A stretch of 64,000 nucleotides of DNA from Bradyrhizobium lupini (GCF_040939785.1 NZ_CP162553.1:4154001-4218000); one strand, 5' to 3'. Positions 53,462 through 62,415 are shown, counted from the stretch's first letter. Translations and numbers: made by a program. Notes: a model not told the origin generated them from the sequence alone.

Positions 53462-53827
53462 TCACGTGCCGGCGGGCACCTGGTCCAGAAATCCCGTGAT
53501 GCTCCTGATACGGCCGTCCTTCAGCACGGCGAAATCCGTCCCCTTGATCGGGCTGTCGATGCCGTCAGGACCAAGGCCCCAACTGAAGCGGACATGGTCG
53601 CTGTAGCCGTTGGGCTCGCCGATCAGCTTGAATTTGAAATCAGGGAAGCGCTGCTGCACGCCTGCGATCAGCGCATCGACGCCGTCATGGCCGTCGCCCT
53701 TCATCAGGGGATCGACATAGCTCGCATCCGCCGTCCAGTTCTGGCTCAGCAGTTCGCGCCGGCGGTCAGCTGCACGTTCGTTCCAGAGATCGATGTAGCG
53801 GCGAGCGATGGTGATGGGATCGGTCAT
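53462..53827 (-). CDS. SnoaL/NTF2-like fold protein
   Basis: A 121-residue protein of the nuclear-transport-factor-2/SnoaL fold: ITIARRYIDLWNERAADRRR helix, SQNWTADASYVDPLMKGDGH, then beta strands with VRFSWGLGPDG and GTDFAVLKDGRIRSITGFLD. The fold covers isomerases, hydrolases and pure binding proteins. A catalytic residue set cannot be assigned. The neighbouring ridA gene is on the same strand, about 170 bases upstream. Confidence 0.85.
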   Translation of the reverse strand: MTDPITIARRYIDLWNERAADRRRELLSQNWTADASYVDPLMKGDGHDGVDALIAGVQQRFPDFKFKLIGEPNGYSDHVRFSWGLGPDGIDSPIKGTDFAVLKDGRIRSITGFLDQVPAGT

Positions 53828-53994
53828 TGTCGTCTCCTTCGATGGCGCCGTGTCGTTCGGCTGACATGATTATCGAAGGTTTGCGCGCGCTGATCGATTA
53901 CCTCGGAGGTCATGCGCATGATGCGGGAAAGTGTGAAGCGGTTTCCCGATCGGATCATGCGCCGACAAGCGCGCGCAAATGTTTGTCGGCGAAC

Positions 53995-54345
53995 TTACTT
54001 GGCCGCCGTGACCATGATTTCGACGGTGTATTGTGCCGCCGCGAGCTTGGCTTCGACGGTGGCGCGTGCCGGCGTGTTGCCGGGCGAGACCCAGGCGTCC
54101 CACACCGCGTTCATCTCGCCAAACGTCTTCATGTCGGTGATGTAGATCGTGGCCGAAAGAAGTTTGGACTTGTCGGTGCCGGCCTTGGCGAGATGGCTGT
54201 CGATAGTCGCCAGAATGTCCTGGGTCTGCTTCGTCACGCTTTCGCCGGCGGCGTTGTTGGCGACGACACCGGCGAGATAGACTGTGTTACCGTGCACGAC
54301 GACCTGGCTCATGCGCGGGCCGGTTTCAAGACGCTGAATGCTCAT
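53995..54345 (-). CDS. RidA family (Rid/YjgF/UK114) protein
   Basis: A 116-residue Rid-family protein. It carries VVVHGNTVYLAGVVANNAAG, SVTKQTQDILATIDSHLAKA and GNTPARATVEAKLA, where the last includes the Arg that is conserved among deaminases. RidA hydrolyses reactive enamine/imine intermediates of PLP enzymes; other Rid subfamilies differ. Start ATG 54345 (MSIQRLETGPRMSQVVV) removes a long repeat-derived upstream extension. A GGAGAC-like ribosome site lies directly before it. The tandem repeat at 54403 lies upstream. Confidence 0.9.
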   Translation of the reverse strand: MSIQRLETGPRMSQVVVHGNTVYLAGVVANNAAGESVTKQTQDILATIDSHLAKAGTDKSKLLSATIYITDMKTFGEMNAVWDAWVSPGNTPARATVEAKLAAAQYTVEIMVTAAK

Positions 54346-54402
54346 TGGGGGTCTCCTTTGAATGGCGGCCCTGTCTAGCGCAGCGGCTTGCCCTGTGCCA
54401 CC

Positions 54403-54456
54403 CCAGGCACGCATGCGTTGCCGGGCACGCATGCGTTGCCAGGCACGCATGCGTCG
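54403..54456. repeat. Three 18-bp direct repeats, each with a 10-bp palindrome
   Basis: CCAGGCACGCATGCGTTG, CCGGGCACGCATGCGTTG and CCAGGCACGCATGCGTCG lie head to tail at 54403, 54421 and 54439. Each contains ACGCATGCGT, a perfect palindrome. They are 58 to 111 bases upstream of ridA and between it and the depolymerase gene, so they could be an iteron-like operator array or a simple tandem duplication. Confidence 0.85.
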
Positions 54457-54478
54457 TCGGCGATGCCTGAGTTGCACT

Positions 54479-55399
54479 TCAGGGAAACTGGCCGAAGAAC
54501 GTCCAGATCGTTTCGGCTGCGTCGACGTCGCCGTTCTGCGACCCGAGCAAGCTGGCGGCGACCTTCGGGAAGCGGGCATCCGGAAAAAATCCGGGCATGC
54601 GATGACCGCCTTGATTGATGCGATAAAGCACGACGTCGTGCCCTTCAGGACAGCGCGAGGATATCCGCGTCACCGTGGACTGGTCTGCTGGCGCCCTGTC
54701 GGGCAAATCGGTCATGTCGGCATTATCGGTCTCGCAGCCGTTGAGCTTGCGCCAGAACGCAAGCGTCTCGTCGGTGGACCAAAAACTGTCTGCGGCATAA
54801 TAGCTCGATCCGCGGCCGCCTTCGTAGGGGACCAGCGGATCGGCGGTGCCGTTCATCAGCAGCATCGGCAACGGCCGCGACGGATGGCACGTGACAGCGG
54901 TCTCATCAGTGAGGTTCATGCTCACGCTCGCGCCGGCAGCAAACAGATCGGCGCGGGCGCAGACCAGCGTCATTGCCATGGCGCCGCCATTGGAGATGCC
55001 GGTGACATAGACGCGGCGAGGATCGGCGGTGCCGTTCGCCACCAGCTTCTCGACGAGCTTTGCGATGAAGGCGACGTCGTCGGTGCCTGCGGGCGGGCCA
55101 CGGAGCGCCGGTCCCGCCTTGGTCCTCGCATCGGCCCATGCGTGGTTGAGGCCATCAGGAAAGACCACCGCAAACCCTTCGCGCTTTGCGACCTGCGGCC
55201 ACGCCGTCCGCGTCATCATGTCGGCTCCGCGCTGCGTCTTGCCGTGCAGCACGACGACGAGCGGCACGAGCCGCTTCGACGGCAGTTGCACAGTGTAGGA
55301 CCGCTTCACACCGTCAATATCGATCGTATCCGCGGACGCAGCCGAGGCAGCGGCTAATGCCGCAACAAACGCCCCGATGCGCAGCCGCGGCCGCATCAT
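54479..55399 (-). CDS. Polyhydroxybutyrate depolymerase-like esterase (LpqC/PhaZ type)
   Basis: A 306-residue exported hydrolase. The signal peptide is GAFVAALAAASAASA, followed by LVPLVVVLHGKTQRGADMMT as oxyanion segment and GISNGGAMAMTLVC as lipase box with catalytic Ser. NGTADPLVPYEGG supplies the Asp and NQGGHRMPGF the His. The family hydrolyses polyesters, feruloyl or acetyl esters. Pro/Cys-bearing C-terminal part (CPEGHDVVLYRINQGG) is usual for the LpqC class. The stop is beside the repeat. It follows the FAD dehydrogenase gene directly (adjacent ends), so they share an operon. Confidence 0.88.
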   Translation of the reverse strand: MMRPRLRIGAFVAALAAASAASADTIDIDGVKRSYTVQLPSKRLVPLVVVLHGKTQRGADMMTRTAWPQVAKREGFAVVFPDGLNHAWADARTKAGPALRGPPAGTDDVAFIAKLVEKLVANGTADPRRVYVTGISNGGAMAMTLVCARADLFAAGASVSMNLTDETAVTCHPSRPLPMLLMNGTADPLVPYEGGRGSSYYAADSFWSTDETLAFWRKLNGCETDNADMTDLPDRAPADQSTVTRISSRCPEGHDVVLYRINQGGHRMPGFFPDARFPKVAASLLGSQNGDVDAAETIWTFFGQFP

Positions 55400-57070
55400 C
55401 TAGCCCACGGCCTTCGCCGCGGCCCGGCCCGCATTGCGGCCCGAGAACAGGCAGCCGCCGAGGAACGTGCCTTCCAGCGAACGATAGCCGTGCACGCCGC
55501 CGCCGCCGAAGCCGGCGGCTTCGCCGGCTGCATAGAGGCCGGGGATGACGCTGCCCTCCTCGCCGAACACGCGCGAAGAGAGGTCGGTCTCGAAACCGCC
55601 GAGCGTCTTGCGGGTGAGGATGTTGAGCTTGACCGCGATCAGCGGCCCTTGCGCGGGATCGAGGATGCGGTGAGGGGAGGCGGTGCGGATCAGTCTGTCG
55701 CCGATATAGCGCCGCGCATTGTGAATGTTCATCACCTGCGCATCCTTGACGTAAGGGTTGGCGATCTCTCGGTCGCGCGCCTCGATCTGCATCCTGATGT
55801 GCTCGAGCTTGAGGAGGTCGCTGCCGGCCAGCTTGTTCATGGCCGCAACGAGATCCTCGATCTTGTCGCGCACGATGAAGTCGACACCATGGCTTTTGAA
55901 CGCTTCCACCGGCGCCGGCGCGCCCTTGTTGGTGGCGCGCTTGATGGTCATACGCCAGCTCTTGCCGGTGAGGTCGGGATTCTGCTCCGAGCCCGACAGC
56001 GCAAACTCCTTCTTGATGATGCTCTGGGTCAGGATGAACCAGGAATAATCGTAGCCGGTGGACATGATGTATTGGAGCTGGCCGAGCGTGTCGGAGCCGG
56101 GAAACAACGGCGCCGGCAGGCGCGTGCCGGTGGCGTCGAACCACATCGAGGAGGGGCCGGGCAGGATGCGGATGCCGTGGCGCGGCCAGATCGGTGACCA
56201 GTTCTGGATGCCTTCGACATAATGCCACATGCGGTCGCGGTTGATCAGCCGCGCGCCTGCTTTCTCGGTGATGCCGATCATGCGGCCGTCGACATGCTCG
56301 GGCACGCCGGAGATCATGAATTTCGGCGGCGCGCCGAGTCGCTTCGGCCAGTTCTGCCGCACCAGCTCGTGATTGCCGCCGATGCCGCCGGACGCCACGA
56401 TCACGGCTTGGGCCTTCAACGCAAACTCGCCGACAACATTGCGCGACGAACTCTTGCCGCGCTCGACATTGTCGGGGGCGAGAATGGCGCCGCCGACGCC
56501 ATCCACCGTACCGTTGGTGATCGAGAGCGCATCGACGCGATGGCGGAACCGAAAGCTCAGCCGGCCGCTTCTGACCGCCTCGCGCGCCCGGCGCTCGAAC
56601 GGCTCGACGATGCCGGGCCCGGTGCCCCAGGTGACATGAAAGCGCGGCACCGAATTGCCGTGGCCCATCGCGTCATAACCACCGCGCTCGGCCCATCCGA
56701 CCACGGGGAAAATGCGATGGCCCATCGCTCGCAGCCATGCACGCTTCTCGCCGGCCGCGAACGCCACATAGGCGTCGGCCCATTGCCGCGGCCAGAAATC
56801 CTCGTCGCGGTCGAAGCCGGCGGTGCCGAGCCAGTCCTGCATCGCGAGGTCGAAGGAGTCCTTGATGCCGAGCCGGCGCTGCTCCGGCGAATCGACCAGG
56901 AACAATCCGCCGAACGACCAGAACGCCTGGCCGCCGAGCGACTGCTCGCCCTCCTGGTCGACCACGATTACGCGCTTGCCGGCGTCCGCGATCTCGGTTG
57001 CGGCCACCAGGCCCGACAGTCCTGCGCCGACAACGATGACGTCAGTCTCTTCAGCCATCTGTTCGGCCAT
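55400..57070 (-). CDS. FAD-binding dehydrogenase (fumarate reductase/KstD-like flavoprotein)
   Basis: A 556-residue flavoprotein. N-terminal FAD motif VGAGLSGLVAATEIADAG, then GEQSLGGQAFWSFGGLFLVD, AVIVASGGIGGNHELVRQNW, TGYDYSWFILTQ and C-terminal GLYAAGEAAGFGGGGVHGYR typical of KstD-like and fumarate-reductase-like dehydrogenases. Substrate-site residues could not be mapped. It begins at ATG 57070 and ends right before the depolymerase gene start. Function is annotated in related rhizobia only as a generic dehydrogenase. Confidence 0.85.
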   Translation of the reverse strand: MAEQMAEETDVIVVGAGLSGLVAATEIADAGKRVIVVDQEGEQSLGGQAFWSFGGLFLVDSPEQRRLGIKDSFDLAMQDWLGTAGFDRDEDFWPRQWADAYVAFAAGEKRAWLRAMGHRIFPVVGWAERGGYDAMGHGNSVPRFHVTWGTGPGIVEPFERRAREAVRSGRLSFRFRHRVDALSITNGTVDGVGGAILAPDNVERGKSSSRNVVGEFALKAQAVIVASGGIGGNHELVRQNWPKRLGAPPKFMISGVPEHVDGRMIGITEKAGARLINRDRMWHYVEGIQNWSPIWPRHGIRILPGPSSMWFDATGTRLPAPLFPGSDTLGQLQYIMSTGYDYSWFILTQSIIKKEFALSGSEQNPDLTGKSWRMTIKRATNKGAPAPVEAFKSHGVDFIVRDKIEDLVAAMNKLAGSDLLKLEHIRMQIEARDREIANPYVKDAQVMNIHNARRYIGDRLIRTASPHRILDPAQGPLIAVKLNILTRKTLGGFETDLSSRVFGEEGSVIPGLYAAGEAAGFGGGGVHGYRSLEGTFLGGCLFSGRNAGRAAAKAVG

Positions 57071-57351
57071 ATGTTTCCCCCTCCATGTGTTTCGCCCTCC
57101 ACAGGTTCCTCCCTGTAGTTGCCCGGATTGAAGCCGGCGGTTGCAACTGAGATCAAGAGGACGGCGCGTAAGACATCGTTAACTTGTTCCACTTCGGGAA
57201 AAAGACCGGCTGAGTGCAGCGCCGGCGCAACACTGGATTTGAATTTGTTTTGAGCGAGCCGGCATGCCTAGACAAAACCGCGGTTACGACGGACCCTAGC
57301 AGGGCATCACCACCTGACACACAGATTCGAATTCGACTGGGGCGGGGGCCA

Positions 57352-57822
57352 ATGAAGTTTCTGACGGGGTTGCTTGCGGCGGTTCTCCTGATCGCGAGCA
57401 TGGGCGCTGCTCACGCGGTGGTTCGGATCGCGGATGACCGCGGCGGCCGGATCGGAACCTACGTCGACAAATACCAGGACCTGCGACAGTCGGGCGATAC
57501 CGTCATCATCGACGGTCTCTGCGCCTCTGCCTGCACCATCGTCCTCGGCGCCATCCCGCCTGACCGCATCTGCGTGACGTCGCACGCCACACTGGGCTTC
57601 CACGCCGCGTGGGATTTCGGCAGCAACGGCCGCGCCGTCACCAATACCGAAGCGACCCAGATGCTCTATGCGATGTATCCCTCGCAGGTGAAGCGCTGGA
57701 TCAATCAGCGCGGCGGCCTCACCCCGCATATGCTCTTCCTGAAGGGCCGGCAGCTCCAGGCTATGTACAAGCCTTGCTACCTCGACGCGCAGGCCTCGGC
57801 CAACAAGCCATCGTCGCGGTAG
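57352..57822 (+). CDS. Exported ClpP/crotonase-like protein (COG3904 type)
   Basis: A 156-residue exported protein. The signal peptide is MKFLTGLLAAVLLIASMGAA (cleavage near AHA). The core DTVIIDGLCASACTIVLGAI contains the family's Cys-x-Ser-Ala-Cys motif with a presumed nucleophile Ser, followed by CVTSHATLGFHAAWD, where His could complete the site. Predicted periplasmic ClpP-fold proteins of this type have no known substrate. Start ATG 57352; upstream in-frame codons are in a non-conserved stretch. Confidence 0.75.
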   Translation: MKFLTGLLAAVLLIASMGAAHAVVRIADDRGGRIGTYVDKYQDLRQSGDTVIIDGLCASACTIVLGAIPPDRICVTSHATLGFHAAWDFGSNGRAVTNTEATQMLYAMYPSQVKRWINQRGGLTPHMLFLKGRQLQAMYKPCYLDAQASANKPSSR

Positions 57823-57860
57823 GCCGCGCCGTCGTTGCTTCCGTTCAACCCTGAATTCTC

Positions 57861-57992
57861 GTCATAGCCGGGCGTCGCTTTCGCTCGCCTATGTCCCGGC
57901 CATCCACGTTTTTGGCCCGGGCGAGAAATCACGTGGATGCCCGGGCCTTCGCCTCGCGGAAGCGGCTTCGGCCGCGCAAGCCCGGGCATGAC
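57861..57992. repeat. Dispersed inverted repeat (GTCATAGCCGG type)
   Basis: GTCATAGCCGGGCG ... GCCCGGGCATGAC ends, inner ATCCACGT/ACGTGGAT arms and a CGGAAGCGGCTTCGGCCGCG module shared with the repeat at 19590. It fills most of the 274-base gap before the SCO1 genes. Confidence 0.75.
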
Positions 57993-58096
57993 GGAGAACC
58001 TCCGTATCACAAGTTCTCCAGCCCCCCGCCGCGCTTGCCCGGCCCCGTCCCAGCGCCTATTTGAAAGGCAGGGAACCCTTCACCCCGATCGTTGTC

Positions 58097-58291
58097 ATGG
58101 CTCAACCACTGCACCCTACCCATCCTGTATCGGACAATTCGCCCACTGCCGGCCGGACGCCGGTCGTGCTGCTGTTGGCAGGTGCTGGCGTCGGCGGCCT
58201 GGTCGTGCTCGGCGCGCTCGCGCTCTGGTTCCACTACGGCAGCCAGGTGTTCTTCGAAATGATCAGGACCGGTCTTGCCGCCTGCTTCTGA
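58097..58291 (+). CDS. Small single-pass membrane protein upstream of SCO1
   Basis: A 64-residue protein: polar N-terminal tail with His and Pro, one membrane segment (VVLLLAGAGVGGLVVLGALA) and a short amphipathic end (YGSQVFFEMIRTGLAACF). ATG 58097 is chosen over an upstream codon in repeat sequence. It ends 25 bases before SCO1 on the same strand. No family is recognised; context suggests a role in oxidase copper-site assembly. Confidence 0.6.
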   Translation: MAQPLHPTHPVSDNSPTAGRTPVVLLLAGAGVGGLVVLGALALWFHYGSQVFFEMIRTGLAACF

Positions 58292-58315
58292 CACGCGACA
58301 GGAAGTTTTCCGCTC

Positions 58316-58906
58316 ATGAGCCCTACCGCCCGTCCGCTGGTGATCGCGACCGCCTTCGCCGCAAGCCTCGTCCTCGGGCTGCTGATCGTATTCTGGGCCA
58401 TGGGCGGGGTCGGCAAGGTGGCGCAGCCGGCCGCGATCGGCGGCCCGTTCCAGCTCACCGACCAGAACGGCAAGACCGTCACCGACAAGAACCTCAAGGG
58501 CAAGCCGACCCTGATCTTCTTCGGCTACACCCATTGTCCCGACGTCTGCCCGACCTCGCTGTTCGAGATCTCGGAAGTGCTGCGCGCAATGGGCAAGGAC
58601 GCCGACAAGGTCAATGCCGTCTTCATCTCGGTCGATCCCGAGCGCGATACGCCGGCCGCGATGAAGGATTATCTGTCGAGCTTCGACCCGCACCTCGAAG
58701 GGCTGAGCGGCGATCCTGCCGAGACCGCCAAGGTGATCACCTCCTACCGGGTCTACGCCAAGAAAGTCCCGACCAAGGACGGCGACTACACCATGGACCA
58801 CACCGCGCTGATCTATCTGATGGATCGCGACGGCCGCTTCGTTTCGCCGTTCAACCTGAAGCGCACGCCGGAGGAAGCCGCTGGGGAGTTGAAGCGGTAT
58901 CTGTAG
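58316..58906 (+). CDS. SCO1/SenC/PrrC family copper chaperone
   Basis: A 196-residue membrane-anchored thioredoxin-fold protein. An N-terminal anchor (VIATAFAASLVLGLLIVFWA) precedes GKPTLIFFGYTHCPDVCPTS with the CxxxC copper motif, VNAVFISVDPERDTPAAMKD, and the copper-ligand His in YTMDHTALIYLMDRDG. SCO proteins load CuA of cytochrome oxidase or act as thiol reductants. RBS AGGAAG precedes ATG 58316. Since the local cyo oxidase lacks CuA, the target is likely an aa3 or cbb3 oxidase elsewhere. Confidence 0.94.
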   Translation: MSPTARPLVIATAFAASLVLGLLIVFWAMGGVGKVAQPAAIGGPFQLTDQNGKTVTDKNLKGKPTLIFFGYTHCPDVCPTSLFEISEVLRAMGKDADKVNAVFISVDPERDTPAAMKDYLSSFDPHLEGLSGDPAETAKVITSYRVYAKKVPTKDGDYTMDHTALIYLMDRDGRFVSPFNLKRTPEEAAGELKRYL

Positions 58907-58997
58907 GCTCCCCTGTTGACCGCAATCCGCGCTCGCGTTCCCGGCCGGATGGGCTATAAGGCCCTCCGATCCCAACGAAAATCGTTCATTTCAGCCG

Positions 58998-59933
58998 ATG
59001 GCTCCATCGCAACAGGCGAAATCGTCCAAATCCGCCCGTGGCTTGCTGACCGGGCTGGTCGTCGGCGTCTGCGCGCTCGCTGCTGCGCCGTGCGCGCAGG
59101 CGCAGGCCCCGGCCAAGCAGCCCCCAACGGCGCCGCAAGCCTCACCTCAGGTCGCGCCGCAAGCCGCCCCGCAGGCGGTGCCGGGTTTCTGGGACCCGCG
59201 GCGGCGGCCGGAGCGGCCGGACCTGTCGCGCCTGACCGTGATCCGTTTCCTGACCGAGACCGACTATCCGCCGTTCAATTACACCGGCGCCGACGGTAAT
59301 CCGGCCGGCTTCAACGTCGACTTCGCGCGCGCGCTGTGCGAGGAGATCAAGGTCACTTGCACGGTGCAGATGCGGCGCTTCGAGACGCTGGTCGATGCGC
59401 TCGCCTCCAACCGGGGCGATGCCATCATCGCCTCGATGGCGGTGAGTCCGCAGCTCCGCGCCCGGGTCGACTTCACCGATCCCTATTACCGCGTGCCTGC
59501 GCGCTTTGCTTCGCGCAAGGACGCGGTGATGCCGGAGATCCGGCCCGAATATCTCGAAGGCAAGAAGGTCGGCGTCATCTCCGGCTCCGCGCATGAGGCC
59601 TATCTCAAGGCCCTGTTCACCGACGCCGAGCTGCACCCCTATCCCAACGACGACGCTATGCGCGGCGCCTTGCGCAAGGGCGAGGTCGATTTCATCTTCG
59701 GCGACGCCATCGCGCTCGCGTTCTGGATCAACGGCACGGATTCCGGCGATTGCTGCGCCTTCTCCGGCGGCCCCTTCGTCGAGAGCCGTTTCTTCGGCGA
59801 GGGCATTGGCATCGCCGTGCGCAAGGGCAACGACGTGCTGCGCCAGGCCCTGAACTGGGCGATGTTCCGCGTCTGGGAGAAGGGCCGCTACACCGATCTG
59901 TGGCTGCGGTATTTCTCGGTGAGCCCGTTCTAG
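58998..59933 (+). CDS. Amino acid ABC-type substrate-binding protein (family 3), orphan
   Basis: A 311-residue receptor. A long signal segment (LLTGLVVGVCALAAAPCAQA) and a Pro/Ala/Gln linker come first, then the family 3 core: FLTETDYPPFNYTGADGNPA, FNVDFARALCEEIKVTCTVQ, ASNRGDAIIASMAVSPQLRA and VDFTDPYYRVPARFASRKDA. Two extra Cys occur in the C-terminal lobe (SGDCCAFSGG). No permease or ATPase gene lies nearby. Related solitary receptors can act as polar amino acid binders or as inputs to sensor proteins. Confidence 0.88.
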   Translation: MAPSQQAKSSKSARGLLTGLVVGVCALAAAPCAQAQAPAKQPPTAPQASPQVAPQAAPQAVPGFWDPRRRPERPDLSRLTVIRFLTETDYPPFNYTGADGNPAGFNVDFARALCEEIKVTCTVQMRRFETLVDALASNRGDAIIASMAVSPQLRARVDFTDPYYRVPARFASRKDAVMPEIRPEYLEGKKVGVISGSAHEAYLKALFTDAELHPYPNDDAMRGALRKGEVDFIFGDAIALAFWINGTDSGDCCAFSGGPFVESRFFGEGIGIAVRKGNDVLRQALNWAMFRVWEKGRYTDLWLRYFSVSPF

Positions 59934-59956
59934 TCCCAGGCGCCGTTGCCAATTCC

Positions 59957-60056
59957 TCATCCTGACGAGCTTGCGTAGCAAGCGTCTCGAAGGATGACGG
60001 CCCCGCTGGTGGCCGGGCCCTTCGAGACCCGCGCTTCGCGGGCACCTCAGGATGAG
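59957..60056. repeat. Dispersed inverted repeat (CTCATCCTGA type)
   Basis: CTCATCCTGACGAG ... CCTCAGGATGAG ends, with inner hairpins GCTTGCGTAGCAAGC and CCGCGCTTCGCGG and long-range CTTCGAGA/TCTCGAAG arms. A common rhizobial non-coding repeat; it occupies much of the 260-base gap here. Confidence 0.75.
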
Positions 60057-60193
60057 CATATGTCGTATCCGCGACACCGGCGCATTAACCGTCCGCTCAT
60101 CCTTTTCGTCAAAATAGCACCGCTCTGGCCGCAGCGTCGCTCGCGGAGCGGCCTTCCGCGTGGTGAAATCGAGCTTCGGCTTCGAGTGGTGTG

Positions 60194-60703
60194 ATGCGTA
60201 ACATAATGATCTTCGCGGCGATCATGATCGGCCTCGGCACCTTCATGGCGCAGATGGCGGACAGGATGAGCTCCGCCTCGGCGACGTCGGTGCCGCGTAC
60301 GGTCGCAGTCGCGTCCACCGCGGCGGCCGGCGGCCGCAGCCTCAACATCCCCCGCGACGGCCGCGGCCACTTCCAAACCGAGGGCCGGATCGAAGGCCAG
60401 CGCATCGGCTTCATGGTCGACACCGGCGCCTCCGTGGTCGCGCTGAACGAGACCTCGGCCGCCCGCTTCGGCCTGCGTCCCTCGCGCAGCGATTACAACG
60501 CCACCGTCTCCACCGCCAACGGCACCATCAAGGCCGCGCGCACTCGCATCGCCATGCTCGATGTCGGCGGCCTAATCGTGCGCGACGTCGATGCCATGGT
60601 GCTGCCCGACGAAGCACTGTCCGAGAACCTGCTCGGTCTCTCCTTCCTCTCCCGCCTCAGGCGCTTCGAATACGCCAACGGTCAGATGGTGCTGGAGCAG
60701 TAA
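60194..60703 (+). CDS. TIGR02281-type clan AA aspartic protease
   Basis: A protein of about 169 residues with an N-terminal membrane anchor or signal (MIFAAIMIGLGTFMAQMA) and one retropepsin-like domain. The catalytic motif is MVDTGASVVALNE, followed by GLIVRDVDAMVLPDEALSEN and LLGLSFLSRLRRFEY, the hydrophobic-hydrophobic-Gly strand. The family is common in alphaproteobacteria as dimeric single-domain proteases of unknown substrate. GTG 60191 and ATG 60194 are adjacent start options. Confidence 0.9.
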   Translation: MRNIMIFAAIMIGLGTFMAQMADRMSSASATSVPRTVAVASTAAAGGRSLNIPRDGRGHFQTEGRIEGQRIGFMVDTGASVVALNETSAARFGLRPSRSDYNATVSTANGTIKAARTRIAMLDVGGLIVRDVDAMVLPDEALSENLLGLSFLSRLRRFEYANGQMVLEQ

Positions 60704-60893
60704 AGGTCCTCCCAAAGGCGACGGCGACACATATTTCAAGAAAATCTCTATTTCGATCGCTCTCGCGGACAGATTTCCCCGTTACCAAACTGCCGCAATT
60801 ATCATCCATAAGCTGCCATTCCCGCCTTCCGCTGCAGCCCGGCATTCGCTAAGGCTGCATCAAATCCTGGCTCTTTTTCACGAGACCGTCTCA

Positions 60894-62393
60894 ATGTTCC
60901 CCAAGCCGAAATCCGTGTTGCTGCCCAACACCTATGCCTTCGAATCCGAGCCGATGGTGAAGGCCACGGGCTTTCGCGAATACGACGCGCGCTGGCTGTT
61001 CCAGAAGGAAATCAACCTGATGGGTATCCAGGCGCTCGGCATGGGGCTGGGCGCGCTGATCGCGGAGCTCGGCGTCAGCCAGGAGATCGTCACCGGTCAT
61101 GATTTCCGCGGCTATTCGGCCTCGATCAAATATGCGCTGATCTCCGGCCTGATGGCAGCAGGCTGCAAGGTGCACGACATTGGGCTCGCGGTGACGCCGA
61201 TGGCCTATTTCGCGCAGTTCGACCTCGACGTGCCCTGCTGCGCCATGGTCACGGCCTCACACAACGACAATGGCTGGACCGGCGTGAAGATGGGCGCCAA
61301 CCGCCCGCTGACCTTCGGTCCCGACGAGATGACGCGGCTGAAGGAGATCGTGCTGGGCGCCGAGTTCAAGAACAAGGCCGGCGGCTCCTATCAATTCCAC
61401 GAGAATTATCCGGCGCGCTACATCGCCGATCTCACCGGCCGCCCGAAGCTCAAGCGCAAGCTCAAGGTCGTCGCGGCCTGCGGCAACGGTACCGCCGGCG
61501 CATTCGCGCCGCAGGTGCTGGAGGCGATCGGCTGCGAGGTGATCCCGCTCGACACCGAGCTCGACCACACCTTCCCGAAATACAATCCGAACCCCGAAGA
61601 CATGGAGATGCTGCACGCGATCCGCGACGCGGTGCTGCGGCACAAGGCCGATGTGGGTCTCGGCTTCGATGGCGACGGCGATCGCTGCGGCGTCGTCGAC
61701 AACACCGGCGAGGAGATCTTTGCCGACAAGGTCGGCGTGATGCTGGCGCGCGACATGTCCGCGATCCACAAGGACGCGCAGTTCATCGTCGACGTGAAGT
61801 CGACCGGCCTGTTCATCACCGATCCGGTGCTGCAGAAGCAGGGTGCAAAAACCACCTACTGGAAGACCGGCCATTCCTACATGAAGCGCCGCACCCATGA
61901 GACGGGTGCGCTCGCCGGCTTCGAGAAGTCCGGCCACTTCTTCTTCAACAAGCCTTATGGACGCGGCTATGACGACGGTCTCGTCTCGGCGCTGGCGATC
62001 TGCGATATGCTTGACCGCGCCCCCGGCAAGTCGATGGCCGATCTCAAGAACGCGCTGCCGAAGACCTGGTCGTCGCCGACGATGTCGCCGCATTGCGCCG
62101 ACGAGACCAAATACGGCGTCATCGACAAGGTGGTAAAGCACTTCGAGGCCTTGCAGGCCAATGGCGCCAAGATCGGCGGCCAGTCGATCCGCGATCTCGT
62201 CACCGTCAACGGCGTCCGCGTCACGGTCGAGGACGGCAGCTGGGGCCTGGTGCGGGCCTCCTCCAACAAGCCCGAGCTCGTTGTCGTGGTCGAGAGCCCG
62301 GTCTCCGAGCAGCGCATGCACGACATGTTCGAGATGGTGAACAGCGTGCTGCGCACCCATCCCGAAGTCGGCGAGTACAATCAGAAGATTTGA
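60894..62393 (+). CDS. Phosphomannomutase/phosphoglucomutase
   Basis: A 499-residue alpha-D-phosphohexomutase. Active-site phosphoserine loop TASHNDNGWTGVKMG, metal-binding loop GFDGDGDRCGVVD, substrate loop GALAGFEKSGHFFFNKPYGR and C-terminal phosphate-binding VRASSNKPELVVVVES are intact. It converts mannose-6-P or glucose-6-P to the 1-phosphates for polysaccharide and LPS precursors (AlgC/ManB role). Start ATG 60894 (MFPKPKSVLLPNTYAFES). About 190 bases separate it from the protease gene, with a promoter probably inside. Confidence 0.95.
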   Translation: MFPKPKSVLLPNTYAFESEPMVKATGFREYDARWLFQKEINLMGIQALGMGLGALIAELGVSQEIVTGHDFRGYSASIKYALISGLMAAGCKVHDIGLAVTPMAYFAQFDLDVPCCAMVTASHNDNGWTGVKMGANRPLTFGPDEMTRLKEIVLGAEFKNKAGGSYQFHENYPARYIADLTGRPKLKRKLKVVAACGNGTAGAFAPQVLEAIGCEVIPLDTELDHTFPKYNPNPEDMEMLHAIRDAVLRHKADVGLGFDGDGDRCGVVDNTGEEIFADKVGVMLARDMSAIHKDAQFIVDVKSTGLFITDPVLQKQGAKTTYWKTGHSYMKRRTHETGALAGFEKSGHFFFNKPYGRGYDDGLVSALAICDMLDRAPGKSMADLKNALPKTWSSPTMSPHCADETKYGVIDKVVKHFEALQANGAKIGGQSIRDLVTVNGVRVTVEDGSWGLVRASSNKPELVVVVESPVSEQRMHDMFEMVNSVLRTHPEVGEYNQKI

Positions 62394-62415
62394 GGCGCGA
62401 GGCTAGTCTCACCTG

